Origin: Gammaproteobacteria bacterium | Lineage (GTDB): Bacteria; Pseudomonadota; Gammaproteobacteria; Steroidobacterales; Steroidobacteraceae | Direction: 5' to 3' | DNA: 64,000 nt | NCBI GenBank assembly: GCA_016707425.1 | Contig: JADJHU010000007.1 | Coordinates: forward strand, 23,164-87,163 | Shown here: piece by piece, positions 43,180-50,456 of the stretch | How the letters are laid out: each line of letters begins with the position of its first letter | Position numbering within the stretch: position 1 is the stretch's first letter | Program-made: the position numbers and the translations under genes | Notes under the pieces: model-generated | The model's input: the letters and a program-made list of their open reading frames with translations, nothing else | The model's database searches: none | Told to the model about the DNA's origin: nothing

Positions 43180-43689
43180 CTACGCCTTGCGGCGGAAGTC
43201 GCGTTTGCCGCCCGTTTTTTCCACGAGCCGGATGCCCACGATCTCGATGTCGTGCGAGAGAGCCTTGCACATGTCGTAGATCGTGAGCGCGGCGACCGTG
43301 GCACCCGCAAGCGCCTCCATTTCGACGCCGGTCCTGTGGTGCACGGCCACGCGGCAGTGCACGCGGATTTCGCTGCCCGCCGATTCGATGTCGATCGAGC
43401 AGTGCTCGAGGCCGAGCGGGTGGCAGAACGGAATGAGCTCGTGCGTCCGCTTGGCACCCATGACACCGGCGATGATCGCCGTATCGAAGACCGGACCTTT
43501 GCGGGTGCGGTGGCCCGTACGGCGAAGCTCGGTGGCGACCGCGCGCGGCAGCTTCAACCGCGCCTCCGCGATGGCGACCCGGAGTGTCGCGTCCTTCCCG
43601 GCGACGTCGACCATTGCCGGACGGTTCGCGGGATCCAGATGGGTGAGGCGCGGCGCCGGCCGGCGCGCGCGGGTCGGGCTGCGGGGCAT
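43180..43689 (-). CDS. moaC: Cyclic pyranopterin monophosphate synthase MoaC
   Basis: MoaC works after MoaA to form cyclic pyranopterin monophosphate. Family blocks: LTHLDPANRPAMVDVAGKD, RKGPVFDTAIIAGVMGAKRT, IPFCHPLGLEHCSIDIE, GVEMEALAGATVAALTIYDM and the end LVEKTGGKRDF. Length 169 aa is normal from ATG 43689. It lies between moaA (5 bases) and mobA-moaD (10 bases) on the same strand. Confidence 0.96.
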   Translation of the reverse strand: MPRSPTRARRPAPRLTHLDPANRPAMVDVAGKDATLRVAIAEARLKLPRAVATELRRTGHRTRKGPVFDTAIIAGVMGAKRTHELIPFCHPLGLEHCSIDIESAGSEIRVHCRVAVHHRTGVEMEALAGATVAALTIYDMCKALSHDIEIVGIRLVEKTGGKRDFRRKA

Positions 43690-43694
43690 GTCTC

Positions 43695-44747
43695 TCAGCC
43701 GCCGATGTAGTACATCTCGACCTTCTGCGCGACGGCGGCCTGGGCGCGCAGCTTCGCCCGCAGTTCGCTGTAGCGGTCGGCGCGGCCGCTCCACACGGCG
43801 TGCAGCAGCCCGAGAAGTTCGTCGTCACTCGCCCCCGCGCGCAGCGGGCCGCGGAGGTCCGCTCCGTGTGTGGCGAAGAGACAGGTGTAGAGTGAACCGT
43901 CCGATGACAGGCGTGCGCGCGAGCAGTCTCCGCAGAAGGGCTGGCTCACCGAGGAAATGAAGCCGATTTCGCCCTGGCCGTCGACGAAGGCGTAGCGTTC
44001 GGCCACTTCGCCGCGATAATTGCGCTCGCGCGGCTCGAGCGCCCAGCGCGCACCGATGCGCTGCACGAGCTCGTACGACGGGACCACGAGCTCCGGTTGC
44101 CAGTGGTTGCGGTTCCCGACATCCATGTATTCGATGAAGCGCACGATGATGCCGGTGCCGCGGAAGCGCTCGACGAGATCGAGGACGGTGTGATCGTTGA
44201 TGCCGCGCTGGACGACGACATTCACCTTGATGGGGGTGAGGCCTGCCCGGCGTGCGTGCTCGATGCCGTCGAGCACGTCAGCCACGCTCCCGGAGCCACC
44301 GCTCATGCGGGTGAAGACCTCGGGATCCAGGCTGTCGAGACTCACTGTCACCCGGGAGAGTCCGGCGGCCTCGAGCTCGACTGCGTACTTCCCGAGCAGT
44401 GCACCGTTGGTCGTGAGCGCCACGTCTTCGATGCCCTCGATCGAGGTGAGATCCCCGATCAGCTCGGAGACATTGGGTCGCAGCAGCGGCTCACCGCCCG
44501 TGATCCGCAGTTTCCGCACCCCGAGGCGGACAAAGAGCCGCGCGAGCCGCACCAGTTCCTCGAAGGATAGACGCTCCTGGGATTTCAGGAAGCGATAATC
44601 GTCGTGATAGGTCTCGCGCGGCATGCAGTAGGTGCAGCGGAAATTGCAGCGGTCCATCACGGAGATGCGCAGGTCGCGCAGCGGTCGACCGAGCGTGTCG
44701 CGCAGCTCGCGGGAAGGCTTGAGCGGAAGGACGTTCGTGGCGGCCAT
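43695..44747 (-). CDS. moaA: GTP 3',8-cyclase MoaA
   Basis: MoaA is the radical SAM enzyme that rearranges GTP in the first step of molybdopterin synthesis. The N-terminal cluster motif is CNFRCTYCMP, followed by ITGGEPLLRPN. The second cluster is in SQPFCGDCSRARLSSDGSLYTCLF. The C-terminal residues are YYIGG, ending in the two glycines required in MoaA. ATG 44747 follows AAAGG by 5 bases; GTG 44768 would overlap the moeA stop. Second gene of the Moco operon. Confidence 0.95.
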   Translation of the reverse strand: MAATNVLPLKPSRELRDTLGRPLRDLRISVMDRCNFRCTYCMPRETYHDDYRFLKSQERLSFEELVRLARLFVRLGVRKLRITGGEPLLRPNVSELIGDLTSIEGIEDVALTTNGALLGKYAVELEAAGLSRVTVSLDSLDPEVFTRMSGGSGSVADVLDGIEHARRAGLTPIKVNVVVQRGINDHTVLDLVERFRGTGIIVRFIEYMDVGNRNHWQPELVVPSYELVQRIGARWALEPRERNYRGEVAERYAFVDGQGEIGFISSVSQPFCGDCSRARLSSDGSLYTCLFATHGADLRGPLRAGASDDELLGLLHAVWSGRADRYSELRAKLRAQAAVAQKVEMYYIGG

Positions 44748-44761
44748 GGCGACCTTTGTGT

Positions 44762-45973
44762 TTACCACCGGTAGAGCCTCGTGACAAACCCCCTGGGATG
44801 CTCGCCAGTTCCCGGCGGTAGCTCCACGAAGCCGTCCGTGCCGACGAGGCTCGTGAAGTCACCGGAGCCGTTGGTCGGGGCAGGTACGGCCCAGCTTCGG
44901 CCCCACTCGTCGCCTTCGATGCGCACCGGCATGAAGGTGGCGAGCGAGGCCGCGGCGCGCACAGGGGCGCCGAGCGCGATGCGTTCCGGTGCCGACGGCG
45001 CCCGGCCCATGGCGGCCTGGAGTGCCGGTACCACATAGCGCGCCAGACACACGAGCGTGGAGACCGGGTTGCCCGGGAGCGCAAAGACGGTCGCGCCCGA
45101 CGGGGCCGTGCCGAACCAGAGGGGCTTGCCTGGGCGCTGCGCGATCTTGTGGAAGATCGTGCGTACGCCGAGCTCCTGAAGTATCTGCGGGACGAGGTCG
45201 AGTCGGCCCGCCGAGACCCCGCCACTCAGGACCAGGACGTCGTGCGTGTCGAGATGGAACTTCAGGCGCTGCTTCAACTCTGACGCGTCGTCGATGACGT
45301 GATCGTCGGCGACGCGCCCGAAGCCTCTCTTGCGCAGTGCTGCCACCAGCCCGTAGGCGTTGGAGCGACGCACCTGGTGCGCCAGGATCGGTTCGCCGGG
45401 CTCGACGAGCTCCGTGCCGGTCGAGATCACCGCAATGGCCGGCTGGATGCTGACGCGGATCCGGTTCATCCCGGCCGATGCGGCGACCGCGATTTCCGGG
45501 GCGTTCAGGCAGGTGCCGCTCGTCAGGAGCAGCGTGCCCTGGCGACAGTCGCTGCCGCGCCGGTGCACGTTCTGCCAGGGTGCGACCGTGAGGCCGGTCT
45601 CGAGCTCGGCGATCCCGTCCCGCACCGTCAGCCGCTCCACCGGCACCACGGCGTCGCAGCCCAGCGCCAGCATGGCGCCGGTCATGATCTCGATGCACTG
45701 CTCAGGAGCTGCCAGCGACAGCGGCGCATCGCCAGCCGCCTGCATGGCCTGGATGCGAAAGCGCCTCGTGCCCGCACGCACAGCGTGCGAGTCGAGTGCG
45801 ATTCCGTCCATCGCCACGCGATCGAAGGGAGGCTGATCGCGCTCGGCATAGACGTTTTCCCGCAGCACCGCGCCCGCGCACTGCAGCAGTGGCAGCGATT
45901 CGATCGGCAGGCAGGGCAGGTGCTCGCCGATCAGGCGGTCCGCTTCGGCAGGCGTCAGCATGGGTGCAGCCAC
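44762..45973 (-). CDS. moeA: Molybdopterin molybdenumtransferase MoeA
   Basis: MoeA inserts molybdate into adenylated molybdopterin. The N-terminal block PPFDRVAMDGIALDSHAV, then IMTGAMLALGCDAVVPVE and the central MoeA domain with AVISTGTELVEPGEPI, VLVLSGGVSAGRLDLVP and FALPGNPVSTLVCLARYV are present. Length 403 aa is normal. GTG 45973 or ATG 45961 can serve as start. It is the first gene of the Moco operon, 36 bases after a small secreted protein gene read in the same direction. Confidence 0.95.
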   Translation of the reverse strand: MAAPMLTPAEADRLIGEHLPCLPIESLPLLQCAGAVLRENVYAERDQPPFDRVAMDGIALDSHAVRAGTRRFRIQAMQAAGDAPLSLAAPEQCIEIMTGAMLALGCDAVVPVERLTVRDGIAELETGLTVAPWQNVHRRGSDCRQGTLLLTSGTCLNAPEIAVAASAGMNRIRVSIQPAIAVISTGTELVEPGEPILAHQVRRSNAYGLVAALRKRGFGRVADDHVIDDASELKQRLKFHLDTHDVLVLSGGVSAGRLDLVPQILQELGVRTIFHKIAQRPGKPLWFGTAPSGATVFALPGNPVSTLVCLARYVVPALQAAMGRAPSAPERIALGAPVRAAASLATFMPVRIEGDEWGRSWAVPAPTNGSGDFTSLVGTDGFVELPPGTGEHPRGFVTRLYRW

Positions 45974-46009
45974 ACGGGGGTCTTCCGTGACGCCCGGATC
46001 AATGCGGCC

Positions 46010-46381
46010 TCAGCCCTTCTTGGCGTTCTTTGCCTTGAAGACACGGATCTGCTCGTTCAGGCGCGCCGCCACCGCCTCGAGCTCGTCGATGGCCGCATTG
46101 TGTTTCTGCACCTGCATGTGCTCGAGCTCCTTCTTGCGTGCCTCCGAGAGCTTCTCTCCGTCTTTGGTGATCGCACCGTCGTATTCGAGCTTGATGCAGG
46201 AGAGATAGGACTCCATTTCCTTGTTGTACGATTCGACCGCCTTCTTCGCAGCAACCATCTGCTCCGTGGTCGCCGTGTTGCCGTCGGGGATGGACTCGGG
46301 TGCCTTCGGGTAGGAGCAGGCAGCCTGCACGGGTCCGGCGGCCAGGGCGGCAAGCAGGAGGGCGGGAGCGAGCGCTTTCAT
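46010..46381 (-). CDS. Hypothetical secreted helical protein, 123 aa
   Basis: A classical signal peptide, MKALAPALLLAALAAGPVQA, is followed by a mature part rich in Lys, Glu and Ala predicted as helical or coiled (MVAAKKAVESYNKEMESYLS, ARKKELEHMQVQKHNAAIDE). Two cysteines (CSYPKAPES and LSCIKLEY) could pair. Located 5' of moeA on the same strand, with its own AT-rich promoter. Family not recognised. Confidence 0.75.
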   Translation of the reverse strand: MKALAPALLLAALAAGPVQAACSYPKAPESIPDGNTATTEQMVAAKKAVESYNKEMESYLSCIKLEYDGAITKDGEKLSEARKKELEHMQVQKHNAAIDELEAVAARLNEQIRVFKAKNAKKG

Positions 46382-46425
46382 GGGGAAATCCTTCTGGTGT
46401 GGGGCGTCGGTAACGCCTGCTTCTT

Positions 46426-46448
46426 ATCATAATTATCGCGGATCGCGA
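46426..46448 (-). promoter_or_regulatory. Promoter region of the 123-aa secreted protein with an overlapping inverted repeat
   Basis: On the minus strand TATGAT (46431-46426) is a good -10 box inside a rare AT-rich patch. Just upstream, 46436-46448 is the inverted repeat TCGCG-GAT-CGCGA, placed in the spacer where a repressor would bind. The operator role is inference. Confidence 0.35.
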
Positions 46449-46497
46449 GTGATACCCGAGGTGGGCTTCGCACCGGCGACTTCGCAGGCTGAGATGC

Positions 46498-46503
46498 GAT
46501 AAT
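46498..46503 (+). promoter_or_regulatory. -10 box of the tRNA-Arg gene
   Basis: GATAAT stands 12 bases before the first base of the tRNA, as expected for a short 5' leader. A matching -35 box is not obvious. Confidence 0.45.
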
Positions 46504-46515
46504 CTGCCCGCCGCC

Positions 46516-46592
46516 GCGCCCGTAGCTCAGCTGGATAGAGCATCAGGCTTCGAACCTGAGGGTCGGGAGTTCGAATCTCTCCGGGCGCGCCA
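46516..46592 (+). tRNA. tRNA-Arg, anticodon TCG
   Basis: A full cloverleaf: acceptor GCGCCCG with CGGGCGC, D-arm AGCTCAGCTGGATAGAGC, anticodon stem TCAGG/CCTGA around the loop CTTCGAA (anticodon TCG), T-arm GGGAG/CTCTC around TTCGAAT, and an encoded CCA end after the discriminator G. It reads the Arg codon CGA, which is infrequent in this GC-rich DNA. Flanked by convergent protein genes only on the right side; no integrase is nearby. Confidence 0.97.
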
Positions 46593-46607
46593 ACTCGGTG
46601 CGGGGCT

Positions 46608-48296
46608 TCAGAAGCTGTGCCGGGTCGTCACGAGGACCTGCATGCCGCTGATCGAGGGGTCGCCGTCGAGCGGGAACGCGAGATCGATGTGCAGCACGTT
46701 GCCGCTGGCCGAGCGGGCATTGCCGAGCCGCAGCCCGACGCCGATGTCCTTGAGCACGCCGAGTGAGGGCGAGGCCACCGGATCGCGCCCCCAGCTGCGC
46801 CCCACGTCAGCGAATGCCGCACCGCCGACGTTGAAGAGCCGGAAGGGATACCAGTTGGAGAACCAGCGCTGCTCGACCGTGACGAGCCAACGGCCCTCGC
46901 CGGCCTGGTAGCGCAGAGGATAGCCGCGCAGCCCGTTGTCGCCGCCGAGCAGGATCTGCTGATCTGCATCGATGCGTCTGCCGGCCTCGAGCTCTGCCGT
47001 TGCGAAGAGCAGGCGGCGTTCCGACCGGCGGAAGTAGTAGCGCGTCGAGGCATTCAGGCGTCCGTTGACCACCTCGCCGTGTTCGAGTCGCCCGCGCACG
47101 CCCGCTTCGAACAGCACGGTCTGTCGCGGGCTCGCATCGAGACCCTTCGCGAGGCCCGCGCCCAGGATCAGTGCCCCCCGGTCTGCGCCGAAAGCCGGCG
47201 CGGCCCAGCCCAGCGAGGCCTGGAAGCGCCAGCCGAGATTGAAGTCCTCGGTGCGCTCGATCTGGTCGCGGTTGCGCGCGGTCACGAATCCATCCTGCAC
47301 GCGCTCGTAGGAGATCCAGGGGTACACGAGCCGGCGGTCCGGGGGTGCGGGTGAGGTGGCATCGGGCAAGGCATCGAACCGCTCGTCGTCATAGCTCATG
47401 CCGATGCGCCAGCGTCCGACCCAGCCGTCCTGCAGCCCCCCCGACCACCCGCCGTAGACGGAGGCCGTGCGCGCGGCAGTGTGGAAGCTGCGCACGGTCC
47501 GCCCGAGGTCATACTGCGAGTCGGTGCGGATGTCGTCCTCGACCGAGAACCCGCCGGCACGGCGCGTGTCCAGTGCGTAGAAGGGATGATCGAGATCGAA
47601 CATCCGGTCATGGCCGTCACTGTTCTCATCGAACTGCGTCGAGACGCCCCACCAGCTGCCAAACAGCTGGCGATCACGGTAGATGAATGACGTCGAGTCG
47701 CGATCGATGCCGGACTTCGCGGCGACGCTGAGCTCGCTGCCGAGCCCCAGGAGATTGAGTTCTTCGAGCTCGAAGCCGGAGGTGTTGCGGCCCCCGCTTC
47801 GCCCGAAGCGGATGCTGGGCGTGAGCGTCCATACGTCGCGCGTGCGGACCTCGATGTCGACCTTGCCGTCGTGGGCGGCGATCGGGCGGATCTGGGCATC
47901 GTAGAGGTAGCGCGTCGAGCGCAGGATTCGTTCCGATTCAGCAAGCGCCTGCGGTGAGTAGGGCGCTCCCGGGGAAAACAGGAGTTGCGACTCGATGGTC
48001 GAGGGGCGCGTCATGATGTGCAGGCGATTGGCCAGACGTGAGAGCGTGGAGTCGTCCTGGGGATTGGCACGATCGAAGACGTCACCTGGCTCGATGAGGA
48101 CGCGGTCGATACGCGCGCCCGCGGCCTCGAGCTCCGCATCCGACGGCACGCCGGGTGGACGAGGCAGGCGCTGCGGTGCCGTGCGTGCATTGACGCTCGG
48201 CAGGAGTCCGGCATGGCCACCGGGTGCAGCGAGGGAAACCGCCATCAGCCCGGCGATCGCCAGCGCGGCTGGTGTCGCCGCGGGCTCACCAGCCAC
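46608..48296 (-). CDS. Outer-membrane surface antigen (D15/BamA-like) barrel protein, 562 aa
   Basis: An N-terminal POTRA-like part (residues 45-180: IDRVLIEPGDVFDRANPQ, RLANRLHIMTRPSTIESQLL, GKVDIEVRTRDVWTLTPSI) precedes a barrel of the bacterial surface antigen family with alternating strands, the conserved QQILLGGDNGLRGYPLRYQA segment and a terminal Phe (TTRHSF), the signal used by the Bam complex. Smaller than BamA, with fewer POTRA repeats, so it is more like an accessory Omp85 protein. GTG 48296 overlaps the upstream eptA end by 11 bases and supplies a hydrophobic start, but the signal peptide is weak. Confidence 0.8.
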   Translation of the reverse strand: MAGEPAATPAALAIAGLMAVSLAAPGGHAGLLPSVNARTAPQRLPRPPGVPSDAELEAAGARIDRVLIEPGDVFDRANPQDDSTLSRLANRLHIMTRPSTIESQLLFSPGAPYSPQALAESERILRSTRYLYDAQIRPIAAHDGKVDIEVRTRDVWTLTPSIRFGRSGGRNTSGFELEELNLLGLGSELSVAAKSGIDRDSTSFIYRDRQLFGSWWGVSTQFDENSDGHDRMFDLDHPFYALDTRRAGGFSVEDDIRTDSQYDLGRTVRSFHTAARTASVYGGWSGGLQDGWVGRWRIGMSYDDERFDALPDATSPAPPDRRLVYPWISYERVQDGFVTARNRDQIERTEDFNLGWRFQASLGWAAPAFGADRGALILGAGLAKGLDASPRQTVLFEAGVRGRLEHGEVVNGRLNASTRYYFRRSERRLLFATAELEAGRRIDADQQILLGGDNGLRGYPLRYQAGEGRWLVTVEQRWFSNWYPFRLFNVGGAAFADVGRSWGRDPVASPSLGVLKDIGVGLRLGNARSASGNVLHIDLAFPLDGDPSISGMQVLVTTRHSF

Positions 48297-50025
48297 GGCG
48301 GCAGCTCGCCAGGAGATCCTGCTGCCGCTGGTAGGCCGCATTGCGCAGCCGCAGTGCGGCGAGCACCGTGTGATAGATGTCATCGTGACTCGCAGGCGCT
48401 GTGGCGCGCTTGCGGAGACACGCGGAGTCGAGGCCCGCGCGCTGGCGATAGCCCGATGACATCCACATGAGCAGCGGCACATGGGTCTGCTCGTCGGGTG
48501 CCATGAAATACGGCGCTGCATGGAGATACAGGCCGTTCTCGCCGAGCGACTCGCCGTGATCCGAGACGTAGATCAGCAGGCTGTCGAACTCGCTCTCGAA
48601 TGCCTTCAGGAGCTCGATCTGCCGGGCGAGGTTATGGTCGGTGTAGAGGATCGTGTTGTCATAGGCGTTGACCACGGCCTGGCGCTCGCAGCGTCCGAGC
48701 TCGGGCGAGCGGCAGGTCGGAGCGAAGGTCTCGAAAGCGGGCGGATAGCGCTCGGCGTAAGCGGGGCCATGACTGCCGGCCTGATGGAAGACGATCAGCG
48801 TATCGCGGCGCAGCCCGCGCAGTTCGCCTTCCAGGCCCTGGAGCATCACCTCATCGAAGCAGAGTTCGCCCGCGCACAGACCGCCGCGCGGGTGTTCGCG
48901 GTAATCGACGTGACGCACGCGGTCGCAGACGTGCTTGCACCCGGAGTTGTTGTCGCGCCACTCGACGTCCACACCACCCCGCGCGAGCGTGTCGAGGAGC
49001 TGCGTCTGGTAGCGGGCCTCTTCCGCATCGAAGCGCTCGCGCCCCAGATGCGAGAACATGCAGGGCAGCGACAGCGCCGTGGATGTTCCGCAGGAACGGG
49101 CCTTGCTGAAGTACACCACGCCCGGTTCGTGGCTCAGCCTCGGGTTGGTGGGCCGCTCGTAGCCACCAAGCTCGAAACTCGCCGCCCGCGCGGTTTCACC
49201 GACGACGAGGAACACGAGCAGCGGTTTCGTTCCCGTTCCACCGGCCACCCGCTGGACGGGACCCTCGATGTCGCGGAGGGTGCGAGTCCCCGACGCATCC
49301 GCGAGCGCAAGGTGCACCGAGCCGTAGATCACATTGACCGGGTTCACGAGGTAGCGCAGCGGCTTGTGCTCGCGCAGGAAGGCGGCCAGATGTGCCGAGA
49401 AGCCCAGAGCGAGCGCAGCCACGAACGCCAGGCCACCCGCGAATGCGAGCCCGCCCGTCCCGAGGCGCTGCCGCCAGGACTCTTCAGGCAGCCGGACACG
49501 CGCCAGAAAGGTGGCCGGCAGGGCACCCAGGAGCAGGAACCAGGCGAACAGCCGGCCGCTCAGCAGCCCTGCGGTCTCGGCGGCATCCGTCTGGAAGACG
49601 TTGCGCAGCATGTCCTTGTCGAAGTAGACCCCGTAGGCGTCGCTGAAATAGGCGACGATGGCCGCCACGAGGCAGAGGAGCGCAGCCAGGAACGCCGGCA
49701 GCCGCCGCCCGGGCGCGAGCAGCAGCAGTAGCGCATGCACGACGATCAGGATGAGCGCGAGCGCCACAAGGAAGAGGAGATCCTTCGCCGCGGGTTCGCC
49801 GAGGGTGGCGAACGTCTCCTGCCAGAAACGCAGGTTGTAGCCCGCGATCAGCACGGTGGCGAAAGCCAGCACGAAGCGCAGCCGCGACGCGCCCAGCCAG
49901 GCGCGCAGGCCGGCATCGAGGCGCCTGAGAGCGGCCCACGGGCCTCCTCGGTCCGCTGTGTCAGCGGCCCTGGGGTGGGGAGGACAGGGCCCGGTCCCGG
50001 TGGTCGAACCGGTTGTGACGTTCAC
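48286..50025 (-). CDS. eptA: Lipid A phosphoethanolamine transferase, EptA/MCR family, 579 aa
   Basis: Enzymes of this family add phosphoethanolamine to lipid A. Five membrane helices lie in residues 45-210. The periplasmic domain has VFLVVGETARAASFELGGY (metal Glu), the nucleophile Thr in CGTSTALSLPCMFS, EWRDNNSGCKHVCDRV and the metal-binding YVSDHGESLGENGLYLH. Several Cys pairs typical for the family are kept. The start is GTG 50025. Whether it changes polymyxin sensitivity here cannot be told from sequence. It reads into the Omp85-type gene. Confidence 0.9.
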   Translation of the reverse strand: MNVTTGSTTGTGPCPPHPRAADTADRGGPWAALRRLDAGLRAWLGASRLRFVLAFATVLIAGYNLRFWQETFATLGEPAAKDLLFLVALALILIVVHALLLLLAPGRRLPAFLAALLCLVAAIVAYFSDAYGVYFDKDMLRNVFQTDAAETAGLLSGRLFAWFLLLGALPATFLARVRLPEESWRQRLGTGGLAFAGGLAFVAALALGFSAHLAAFLREHKPLRYLVNPVNVIYGSVHLALADASGTRTLRDIEGPVQRVAGGTGTKPLLVFLVVGETARAASFELGGYERPTNPRLSHEPGVVYFSKARSCGTSTALSLPCMFSHLGRERFDAEEARYQTQLLDTLARGGVDVEWRDNNSGCKHVCDRVRHVDYREHPRGGLCAGELCFDEVMLQGLEGELRGLRRDTLIVFHQAGSHGPAYAERYPPAFETFAPTCRSPELGRCERQAVVNAYDNTILYTDHNLARQIELLKAFESEFDSLLIYVSDHGESLGENGLYLHAAPYFMAPDEQTHVPLLMWMSSGYRQRAGLDSACLRKRATAPASHDDIYHTVLAALRLRNAAYQRQQDLLASCRRGW

Positions 50026-50239
50026 CGCACGTTGGACGCGACATGCCTCCGAAATCTATCGTACGGGGTCGCGGACGCTGCGCGGCCTCGGACGTCGATC
50101 TGGCGGTGGCGGAGGGTCGGGATGGTGGACATAACGCAATGCACGGGTGACGGTCGTCGCAGCCTCACGATACACGGCTTCCCGCTGGCCGGGGATCCAT
50201 GTGAGTGTTTCCGAAGGTGGAGCCTGGAGGAGGCACGCA

Positions 50240-50395
50240 ATGGATACTGTCACGATCGCGGCGGCACGCGATTCCCTGTGGTCGCATCTCGGCCCGATGC
50301 TGCTTCTTGCATTCGTGCTCGTCACCGTGACTGTCGTTGCCCTCAGGCGTCTGCGCACGGGCCGCGACCGCCGGCACGCCGACGCCCGCAGCTGA
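50240..50395 (+). CDS. 51-residue single-helix membrane protein
   Basis: The small ORF has one hydrophobic helix, GPMLLLAFVLVTVTVVAL, then a strongly basic tail (RRLRTGRDRRHADARS), so the C-terminus should stay in the cytoplasm. GGAGGAGG at 50226-50233 stands 6 bases before the ATG, the best ribosome binding site in the region, which supports real translation. It precedes the GGDEF-EAL gene by 61 bases on the same strand. Not recognised. Confidence 0.6.
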   Translation: MDTVTIAAARDSLWSHLGPMLLLAFVLVTVTVVALRRLRTGRDRRHADARS

Positions 50396-50456
50396 GGCGC
50401 ATCCTCCCGGCCGCACGCCATCCACACGGCTGGGTGACGTGCATGGAGCTGTTCTC

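Noticed and set aside
46516..46592. tRNA-Arg as an integration site of a genomic island
   Set aside because: No integrase, no repeated tRNA 3' end and only ordinary genes on both sides.
48286..50025. EptA-type gene as an acquired mobile colistin-resistance gene
   Set aside because: It matches neighbours in base composition, has no flanking IS and sits among core genes, so it looks like a chromosomal family member.
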